A DNA stretch of 64,000 nucleotides from contig JAFKAC010000049.1 in assembly GCA_025766275.1 (NCBI GenBank), positions 1 to 64,000 on the forward strand. The letters are read 5' to 3'. Within the stretch, counting starts at the first letter, position 1. Each line of letters opens with the position of its first letter. Under the pieces are notes generated by a model. It was given only the letters and a program-made list of their open reading frames with translations, ran no database searches and was not told the DNA's origin. Source of the DNA: Lactarius indigo (lineage: Eukaryota; Basidiomycota; Agaricomycetes; Russulales; Russulaceae). This document shows positions 55,826-64,000 of the stretch, in pieces. The translations under genes and the position numbers were made by a program.

Positions 55826-56292
55826 CTGTATCAGGAAACGCAGGCCCACGGTAAAAGGGATAAAGTGGGAGTCGTTCGAACAGAGGACAGTCATCCCCTC
55901 TTCCTTCACTCTGCCATTACCTTTATGCCTACCTCCCCACTGAGACATGTCACACAAGCACAGCTTCTCGACTCCCTCGCAGAAGACGCCCGCGCCCTCC
56001 TGGCGGAGGACGACGACACCGAGGTTCCCAACACTCAGCTCACACCATGGACGCCTCTTGCACCAACAGAGGGGCCTATCACCACGCAAGAATGGATCAA
56101 CGTCGTCACCAGATTCCCAGACCCAACAACTACTCCCGATGATGACCAAGCTGTCGTCCACGTCTTCCGAAACGATCGTGGTGAGCGAGAACCCATCGCC
56201 GCTATCCCCCCAAGCGACGACCTCATCGGCGTTCGCGGAGTTTTCCCGAGCAACGACCAGCGTTCAAGCGCTGATGGAGTACGAGTTGGAGG
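55826..56292 (+). pseudogene. pol: pol extension of A3 after the nonsense codon, cut by B2
   Basis: The frame continues (VGVVRTEDSHPLFLHSAIT, PIAAIPPSDDLIGVRGVFPS) until B2 enters at 56293. The last bases also cover the start of the +1-frame island (LMEYELE). Confidence 0.85.
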
Positions 56293-56871
56293 TGTTATGA
56301 TCCGACGCTTCGGACCTAAGTCACAGTATGTCTCCACCCTGCCTTCCCCCTTCTGTACTATACCTTGTTACCAAAGGAGCTACTATTACTAGTGGCGCTG
56401 TTTCTTTGATCCGAACTTCTGTTTACTCCGTTTAGTCTCTTTGATATTGTGTGGACTTGTGTTCATGTTGTTTGGAACCCTGTCCTATATAAACCTGTAC
56501 CATAGACCGTAGGAAGCCAGACTTGGCTTCGTTTGCAATCTAGCAACCTTGTCTCCGTACTTTGGTGTGACCTCGCCTTATCCCTCTCTTCTTGTGCATC
56601 CCCTACCTCAGTCCCTAACCAGGACACTTCAAAGTCTTTGCAGTTGAACTATATCAACGCGTTACACCTGTTATACTCTGTGCACTAGCAAGATCAAGTG
56701 TAGAGAAGTGTTAGACACTTCAGACGAGGAGTCCTACATTACAGAGTAGTGCTGCACCTTGTGCCACACTTTTATCACTCGTATTTCATAGCAATAAGAC
56801 AACAGAGGTCTTCGCTTGATACTTGTGTGATTCAGAACCTTTAGAACCCACGCCCCTGCTAGGGCGTAACA
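56293..56871 (+). repeat. 5' LTR of B2
   Basis: 579 bp, TGTTATG...GCGTAACA, with TGTTA/TAACA inverted ends. Confidence 0.95.
56486..56529 (+). promoter_or_regulatory. TATA box and inferred transcript start of B2
   Basis: TATATAAA at 56486-56493 and AGACTTGGCTT at 56519-56529, 33 bases from box start; the latter pairs with 56873-56883. Confidence 0.7.
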
Positions 56872-56872
56872 T

Positions 56873-56883
56873 AAGCCAAGTCT
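56873..56883 (+). other. Self-priming primer-binding site of B2
   Basis: AAGCCAAGTCT, one base after the LTR, exact 11-nt complement of the inferred RNA 5' end. Confidence 0.7.
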
Positions 56884-57079
56884 CCAACTCCCAACACACC
56901 CAAGACACTACTGCCACACAGCAGGGTGGGCGACGATCCAAGAGGACGCATCAGCCAACAACCAGACACTCCACAGAACCCAGAAACGACAGCATAGCCG
57001 GGCAACGGATCCTCCTTGACACAAGAGGCCGCTTCAGCCATCCCCTTACACAAATCAGCACCCAAGACAGACCACAATC

Positions 57080-58771
57080 GTGGCTAGCATCAGTGTCACC
57101 TTTGAATCAGACAACGATTGGACCCCAGTCACAACCAGAACACAAGACGACCTCCCACACCACGTTAAAAGCAGTCAACTAGGAAAAGGAGCTCGCTGGG
57201 CCACAACATCAGGCAGACCACCTTGTTACAAGTGCCTCATCAAAGGCGAACTCAGACCAGTGGAATTCATCAACAACAACTGGTACATCCTCCGATACTT
57301 TCAGAATACATACCACACCAGAGCCATAAACATCACACCACACAGATTTGCTGAAGGACTAGGCTGGTGGAATGAAGAAGACGAACAGAACCCAGAAACG
57401 CCCACACAACAGTCATCCTCAGCACCAAGAAACACTAGGGGAACATACGGACTACAACAAGACTCATCAGAAGAAGAACCCAGCTCAGACGAAGCGGAAT
57501 CACACTCAGAACTATCCCACTCCTCAGAACACCGCCTAGACATCACAGTACCCACACAAGCCTCGTCACAAGCCAGCCCCACTATCCCTATCTGGATAGA
57601 ACCATCCCCAGCGGAAGAAGGATTCCCAGCCCCACTACCACCAATCAGATTGCCCTCCCCAGTTGAACCACCCCAGATCCCCATCACACCACAGCCAACA
57701 CTTATCATGTCAGCCATAAACGCCACAGGCACTGGCACAGGTACCGGCTCAAGCACCGGAACAGGAGGAACACCAACAACGAACTCAGGAGGACTCAAAG
57801 GAGCACCCCCTACTCCGTTCACCGGAGATCGAACAGAGAGTGGTCAGTTCAAAAGAGAACTACTACAATACATCAAGTTAAATAGCGAGAATGAACTCAT
57901 CAAAGAACCTTATGCACAGGTACTATTCGCCCTTACAATGTTCAAAGGACCCGGTGTACAGCTGTGGGTCAACCAGACCGAAGATGACATGGAAGCGGCA
58001 CTAGCAGACCCCACCAAAGCCCTCACCAAAAACAGCAAAGATCTTTGGGACGGTTTTCTTGACACCTTCAACAGAGACTGGACCGACACTCTAAACAAAG
58101 AAAGAGCCTATCAGAAGCTCATCAGTTTAACGATGCAGGGCGGAGCATTGGACAGTTACATCCTCAACTTCGAACACCTTGCAGGAATAGCAGGATGGGC
58201 AAGAGATGCCCCTGGAACGGTGGAATTCTTCAAAAGAGGACTACCCACAGGACTGTATCGTGCCTGCCTTATGCGAACCACCATCCCAAACACCATGGAC
58301 AAGTGGCAAACCGCTGCCAGAGCAGAACACCAACGCTGGAAGCTACTAAAAGCAAGGCCAGGGAATAGAAACCCAGGGCCAACCCAGAATGTCCACCAAG
58401 GACGACCAAAGCGAGACCCAAATGCGATGGATGTAGATGCCACCACCTCCACCCCCTTTAAGAAGCTTACTGAAGAAGAAAAGAAAGCCCTCATGAAAGA
58501 AGGACGTTGCTTCAAATGCAGACAGCAAGGACACATGGCTAGGAACTGTCAACGACAAAACACCACCAACCAAACCAAAGCCAGAGCCACAGACACCCAA
58601 GAAGCAGATACTGCACCCCCATACACCCCAGAAGCAAGCACCTCATCAGTAGCTGCTACCACAACCGAAGATAAAGTCCGACAAGCCCATGCACTCGTCC
58701 AAGGCATGACTGAGGATGAAAAGAGACGCTACTATGCCTTAGATCAGGATTTTTGTGATGCCGACCTGTGA
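57080..58771 (+). CDS. gag: gag of B2
   Basis: 563 codons from GTG 57080 to TGA 58769, same length as B1 gag and differing at about a dozen residues. The leader from 56519 has no ATG. The first in-frame ATG is at about 57707 (MSAINATGTG). N-terminal CYKC/LRPVEF region, Ser/Pro linker, capsid, CCHC knuckle CFKCRQQGHMARNC. Codons are A/C-rich and CpG-poor compared with family A. Confidence 0.9.
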   Translation: MASISVTFESDNDWTPVTTRTQDDLPHHVKSSQLGKGARWATTSGRPPCYKCLIKGELRPVEFINNNWYILRYFQNTYHTRAINITPHRFAEGLGWWNEEDEQNPETPTQQSSSAPRNTRGTYGLQQDSSEEEPSSDEAESHSELSHSSEHRLDITVPTQASSQASPTIPIWIEPSPAEEGFPAPLPPIRLPSPVEPPQIPITPQPTLIMSAINATGTGTGTGSSTGTGGTPTTNSGGLKGAPPTPFTGDRTESGQFKRELLQYIKLNSENELIKEPYAQVLFALTMFKGPGVQLWVNQTEDDMEAALADPTKALTKNSKDLWDGFLDTFNRDWTDTLNKERAYQKLISLTMQGGALDSYILNFEHLAGIAGWARDAPGTVEFFKRGLPTGLYRACLMRTTIPNTMDKWQTAARAEHQRWKLLKARPGNRNPGPTQNVHQGRPKRDPNAMDVDATTSTPFKKLTEEEKKALMKEGRCFKCRQQGHMARNCQRQNTTNQTKARATDTQEADTAPPYTPEASTSSVAATTTEDKVRQAHALVQGMTEDEKRRYYALDQDFCDADL

Positions 58772-61700
58772 GAGCTGACAGGGAGGCCAATTCAATGTAT
58801 AGTGTTCGCGATAGTGCTATGACAATCAAAGTCCTCATTTGCCTTTACTACAAAGAAGCTCACATAAATGTGCTGCTAGACAGCGGTGCAACAGACAACC
58901 TAATCAACCGAAACCTAATCCAAAAACTTGGACTAGGAACCACTCCTCTGAAACCACCCAGATTGGTCCAGAATGTAGATGGATCGCTAAACAAAGATGG
59001 CACCATGACAGAAACATGCCAGCTATGGATAAAAAGAGGAGAAGAAGAAACTCCTTTCCAGTTTTTCGTAACCAGCCTAGGGGAAGACAGAATGATCTTT
59101 GGATACCCCTGGTTCAAACACGAAAACCCAGACATAGACTGGAAGAAACAAGAGCTGAAAGGAGAAGCTGTCACCATCCTGACAGGAGGGTACCGCTTCC
59201 GAAGAAAGCGACACCAAGAAGCGAGAGCGGCAGCAACCAAAACAACCTTTGACCCAGTAAAAGAAACTGCAATCCCAGAAGAATACCAGTGCCACAACAA
59301 AGTATTCTCAGACAAAGAAGCACAGCGCTTTCCCCCAGAAAGAGAAGAAGACCATCCCATCACATTGCGACCAGATGCACCCAACAAGATCAACTGTAAA
59401 ATCTATCCCTTGACTCCAGAAGAAGACAAGGAGTTGAAGGCATATCTCGACGAAAACATAGCAAAAGGATACATCTATGAAGGAAGCTCCCCCTACGCTT
59501 CCTCCTTCTTCTTCAGAAAGAAAACAGACAGAGGGTTGCGCCCTATCCTGGACTACAGACCCCTAAACACCTGGACAATAAAAGACACTTACCCACTACC
59601 TCTCATCTCCGACATCCTGACCAACTTAAATGGGAAAACACTGTTCTCAAAGTTCGATATCAGGTGGGGGTACCATAACATCCGCATAAAAGAGGAAGAC
59701 CAGTGGAAGGCAGCCTTCAAGACACCAAGGGGGCTGTTCATCCCTCGAGTCATGACCTTTGGCCTCACAAATGCACCAGCCACCTTTGCAAGAACCATGA
59801 GCAGAATACTTCGACCACTTATGGACAAATACCCAAGAGAGCTATTTGTGTACATGGACGATGTCCTGATAGCCACAGAAGAAGATACAGAACGCCACAG
59901 ACAAATTGTACACGAGTTCTTGGAAATCTGTGAAAAGGAATCTTATTTCCTTAAAGCGTCGAAATGCATGTTCGAACAAAGAAAGATCCACTACCTAGGC
60001 ATTGTCATCGATGGGTCTCAAATCAAAATCGACCCAAAGAAGGTAGAAGGACTAAAAGACTGGCCAAGAGACATCAAGTCAGTCAAACAAGCAAGAAGCG
60101 TGTTGGGAACACTAAGTTATCAGCGACCCTTCATCCCCAACTTCGCTCACTTAGCAAGACCCATCACGGACACAATAAAGACATCAGAAGGACCCTTCAG
60201 ATGGACAAAGGAAGCAGCAGAAGCCTTAGAAGCTCTCATCACGCTTGTGTGCAAAGACCCCATCTTATGCCAACCAGATATGGACAAACCTTTCGAATTA
60301 GAAGTAGATGCCTCCGCTTTCGCCACAGGGGCAATCTTAACACAAAGAGACAGCCGAAACAAACCACAAGCTGTGGGATACTTCTCCAAATCATTTTCAG
60401 AAGCAGAGCGCAACTATGACATCCATGACAGGGAACTCCTGGCAGTAATCAGAGGACTGGAACACTGGAGACACCTTCTTTTAGGGTCCCCCCACGAAAT
60501 CACAGTGTTTACAGACCACAAAAACCTAGAATATTATCGCCACCCTTGACAAATCAATAGGAGAGTGGTGCGCTACATCCCCAGACTTGCAGACTATCAC
60601 ATCAAACTTCACCACAAACCCGGACCCCAAAACCATGCTGATGCCCTGTCAAGACGCCCTGACCACGACACTGGAGCAGGGGATAACACTGATGTAGTGG
60701 TCCTGACCCCAACCATCTTCGCAAACTCCGCTCTCTCCATAAGGATAGATGACTGGGTCATGGCACACCAATTAGACCACCAAGACACTCTGGACGAGTG
60801 GGCCGCCCCCTTCCACCTAGTAAAACAAGGCAAACACTGGTGGAGAGGTGACAAACTGGTGGTTGTGGACAACACACCGCTAAAGAGGGGGGTAATTTCC
60901 CTGTTTCACGATACAAAAACAGCTGGACACCCCGGAATAACAAAGACCTGGTGGTTAGTGTCACAAGACTTTTGGTGGCCAAACATGAAAGACGACATAT
61001 CCGCATATGTAAAGGGCTGTGCCACATGCCAATCAAACAAGAACTTCCCTGGGAACCCGAAACCACCGATATTCCCCATCAAGACTAACCCAGAAGCACT
61101 CCCTTTTGAAACCATCGCTCTAGACTTTATCACAAAGCTACCCCAATCAGAAGACAATGACACAATTCTCACCATCACGGATCATGACTGTTCCAAAGCG
61201 GCCTTCTTTATCCCATGCAGCGAAACAATAGACGCAGAAGGAGTGGCAAAACTCTATGCCAAAACTGTCCTGCCACACTATGGACTACCAAGAAGGGTCA
61301 TCTCCGACAGAGACCCCAGATTCACAGCGAAGTTCATCAAAGAACTGTGCAGAGTGCTTGACATAGAACAAAACATCAGCACAGCATACCACCCACAAAC
61401 AGACGGACAATCAGAACGAACAAACCAGTGGTTAGAACAGTACCTCCGAATGTTCATAAACCATCAACAAGACAATTGGATGGAGCTACTACCACTGGCA
61501 CAGTACACCCACAACTCCTGGCCAAGCGCAACCACTAAAAAGGCACCCTACGAATTAATCCTTGGGTACATCCCAAGAGTACACCAACCAGAAAGAACGA
61601 CCACAGTACCAGGAACACAAGAGAGATTGGAGCGAATCCAGGAAGCCAGAAGGACCGCCCAAGCAGCAATTACCCATGCACAGTCACTCTACAAAGGATC

Positions 61701-63636
61701 CTCTCGCTTCGAACAACACACAGAAGGAGATAGTGTGTGGCTGGATGCCAGGAACTTGAAAACAATGCACCCTAGTTTCAAGTTAGCCCCAAAAAGATAT
61801 GGACCCTTCAGGGTCACAAAGAAGATCTCCGCCACCACATATGCCCTGAAACTTCCCCATCAGTGGCGGATCCACCCAGTATTCCATGCGTCACTCCTGA
61901 TGCCATACAAAGAAACCTCCATACATGGAAAGAACTTTACGGAACCACCCCCAGATCTAGTAGATGGAGAACAAGAGTGGGAAGTCGAGAAAATACTAGA
62001 AACAAGACGCCACAGGAACCAGTTACAGTTCCTAATCAAGTGGAAGGGATACTCCGATGCACACAACAGTTGGGAACCAGAAAAGAACCTCAACGCCCCA
62101 GAACTTGTTCAGGAACACTTTGAAAGCAACCCCAGAAGCGAAGGAGCAAAGCAATGGTTAAAACGAAAGGAAGTAACAGTACGAACAGCAACCACCTTCC
62201 CCACTAGCTTCCTCACCATGCCCTCTCGCTCCTCCTCTGTAGAACGTCTTGTTGCTCGTGCCATGAAAAGAGGCTCCTTTGATGAAACACCCTCTGTCAC
62301 ACCCTCCTCTGGCTATTCTCCCTTCCCAGCACGACCCCCTTCCTTGCCTTCACTCATCCAGGAACCACAACCCATCGATCCCACCATGCCCAGCGTCATA
62401 GAAACAGAAGGAGGAGGAATAGCCCTTCGCGTTCCCCCTCCTGGACACACAGCTCCCCCTACTCCTGAGATACACCGACCTACCACCTCCCCCCCTGATC
62501 CTAGAGTGACCATGGCTCGTCTCAGCGAAATAATCAACGACCCAATCATGGACGCACTTCCCATTAACTATGAAAGGATGCACATCACTGCTGAAGAAGA
62601 CGACGACCCTGGTTACCCCTTCTTCTTGAATGACCCCTGGAGCAGCTGCTATGTCCACTTCCTCATCCCTGACGACGCTGACCCAACCTCGTACATCCGA
62701 AAGGATGCCAAATGGATCAAGATCAGTGAAAACAAAGAAGATGTCATCGGCACCATGGGCAAGAACCTCCCTCACTATGGCCTCCCCCTTTTCCTCCTTC
62801 CCAGAGACGACGACCCCCACAATCCAGCTCCCCCCATCACCCCAGCTCAGATGCAGAACTTGGATGAAGCTTCCCCCACAGCCAGACAAGTCGATGAAGT
62901 CCTGGAAGACCTGAAAGATGACCGCCTCACAGCAGAAATCTCCAGGACTTGCCGACTCTTGTGAAACCAGAAGGCCCTCCGAAAGGAGATTGAAGGCCTG
63001 TACAAGACGATGGAGCCCCTCAAAAGGCACCTCCTCAACATGGACATGCAATTAACCAGCACCCGAAGAAGGCTGCAAGAACACAAGGCCTATGTCCGGA
63101 TTGCAGACCGATGGCTCACACTACACCCCCCTCCTCCGGAAGAAGAAACTCACCCCTTCGAAGTCCACCACATTCCTGCCCCTGCTCCACCTTGCTACCA
63201 CTCCATGCCAAGACTCCACGACGAACCAGAAGGACCTAGCCCCTCTGCAGAAAGGAAGAAGAGACGCAAGCGCAGAGCCAACAAGAAGGAGACTGGCACC
63301 ATTCGACTTTGTTACAGGTGTCAGTCTGAAGACCACCTCTCCTTCGCCTGCCCTCAAAAACAGAAGTTTTGCTGGAGGTGTTCTAGCACTGACCACTTCC
63401 CCTATCAGTGCCTCTGGCCAGCCCCAGAAGAACACACTCAGTGGTGTGGCAAGTGTTTTACCAGCAACAGCCACGAAGAAATCAAGTGCCCCAAGTATGA
63501 AAATTGTCGCAAGTGTGGGGCCCATGGTCCCTTCAACTTCCTTTGCCAACATCGCTGCCCCCTCCCTCGCGAAAGCACCCCCTCCAACGATGTAGACAAC
63601 GATGTCTATGACCTAATGGACTTCGAAGCACTCTAG
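58768..63636 (+). pseudogene. pol: pol of B2 with two nonsense codons
   Basis: One long frame of about 1620 codons, in the -1 frame to gag, interrupted by TGA at 60547-60549 (end of RNase H) and 62962-62964 (coiled coil). B1 has CGA at both places. Order: protease (DSGATDNLI, PWFKHENPDIDWKKQELK), RT (YMDDVLIA about 59850), RNase H (DASAFATGAILTQ), integrase (HPGITKTWWL, CATCQSNK; TDGQSERTNQWLEQYL), chromodomain (about 61977-62090), Pro-rich linker, YVHFLIPDD, LPHYGLPLFLLPRDD, LTAEIS coiled coil, basic patch, three CCHC-like knuckles and a fourth Cys/His cluster (63310-63570), TAG at 63634. Confidence 0.93.
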
Positions 63637-63649
63637 GGAGAGTTGACTT

Positions 63650-63662
63650 AGAGAGGGGCTCA
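63650..63662 (+). other. Polypurine tract of B2
   Basis: AGAGAGGGGCTCA directly before the 3' LTR. Confidence 0.75.
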
Positions 63663-64000
63663 TGTTATGATCCGACGCTTCAGACCTAAGTCACAGTATG
63701 TCTCCACCCTGCCTTCCCCCTTCTGTACTATACCTTGTTACCAAAGGAGCTACTATTACTAGTGGCGCTGTTTCTTTGATCCGAACTTCTGTTTACTCTG
63801 TTTAGTCTCTTTGATATTGTGTGGACTTGTGTTCATGTTGTTTGGAACCCTGTCCTATATAAACCTGTACCATAGACCGTAGGAAGCCAGACTTGGCTTC
63901 GTTTGCAATCTAGCAACCTTGTCTCCGTACTTTGGTGTGACCTCGCCTTATCCCTCTCTTCTTGTGCATCCCCTACCTCAGTCCCTAACCAGGACACTTC
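63663..64000 (+). repeat. 3' LTR of B2, first 338 bp
   Basis: TGTTATGATCCGACGC..., identical to the 5' LTR except CGG to CAG near 63682 and CCG to CTG near 63799; continues past the window end. Confidence 0.95.

Larger units (their letters stand above)
49794..56292 (+). mobile_element. Element A3: Ty3/gypsy chromovirus, 3' end beyond the window
   Basis: The 5' LTR starts at 49794 after GTCTG of the satellite. The body is interrupted at 56292 by element B2, so the rest of pol and the 3' LTR must lie beyond 64000. This is the most diverged of the three family A copies (LTR opening TGTCACGTTTTGACC), with intact gag and a nearly intact pol. Confidence 0.95.
56293..64000 (+). mobile_element. Element B2: Ty3/gypsy chromovirus nested in A3, 3' LTR runs off the window
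   Basis: 5' LTR 56293-56871, 3' LTR from 63663. The target copy at the left is GGAGG (56288-56292); the right copy is outside the window. Gag is open; pol has two TGA codons. In the 338 bp where both LTRs are visible there are two differences, both at CpG. Confidence 0.97.

Noticed and set aside
56823..57182. 119-codon frame from the family B LTR into gag, present in B1 and B2
   Set aside because: No ATG, and its sameness in B1 and B2 follows from near-identical nucleotides; no codon-level sign of selection can be drawn.

Overview
This window looks like transposon-rich chromosomal DNA of a basidiomycete fungus, most likely an Agaricomycete. The evidence is the 43-68 nt GT-AG introns, two DUF6535-type membrane proteins next to ankyrin genes, and chromodomain Ty3/gypsy retrotransposons. 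The species cannot be told from the sequence. No tRNA, rRNA or CRISPR array was seen.

Layout. 330-9935: a five-exon host gene on the minus strand whose last exon is split by a decayed retrotransposon (A1, 913-8673, target duplication CCCTG). 10177-11528: a divergent five-exon gene for a low-complexity FGMD/PSP repeat protein. About 11700-15260: a satellite of 44-bp units in a dimeric, higher-order arrangement. 15370-25055: a tandem segmental duplication (ankyrin gene + DUF6535 gene) with an extra decayed ankyrin array and a DNA-transposon relic; the second ankyrin copy is dead. 25292-25528: a small CxxC ORF in an AT-rich island. 25626-49793: an 8-bp satellite (about GTCAGAGT) in several pieces that holds most of the retroelements.

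Retroelements. Family A (LTR about 0.5 kb): A1, A2 (26319-34175) and A3 (49794 to beyond the window), plus a diverged 1.1-kb solo LTR (35069-36898). Family B (LTR about 0.58 kb): B1 (39423-48028, minus) and B2 (56293 to beyond the window, nested in A3). Family C is seen as two solo LTRs (37539-38234; 41027-41763, nested in B1). Family D is one solo LTR (36103-36790, nested in the A-like solo LTR). Both ends and matching 5-bp target duplications are visible for A1, A2, B1 and all four solo LTRs.

How the elements seem to work. A and B are chromoviruses of the Tf1/sushi type: Gag with CCHC knuckle, then protease, RT, RNase H, integrase and chromodomain. In both, 11 nt just inside the 5' LTR are exactly complementary to 11 nt of the LTR lying 33-34 bp after the start of the TATA box, which points to self-primed reverse transcription. 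Pol lies in the -1 frame to Gag; in A a G GGT TTT slippery heptamer is kept in all three copies. Gag reading frames begin without an AUG after AUG-free leaders. Pol carries a long extension after the chromodomain, shared by the two families. In A it contains a 201-nt island where the +1 frame, not the polyprotein frame, is the conserved one; in B it ends in an array of zinc knuckles. All five nonsense lesions in A2, A3 and B2, and all five base substitutions between paired LTRs, fit CpG to TpG decay.
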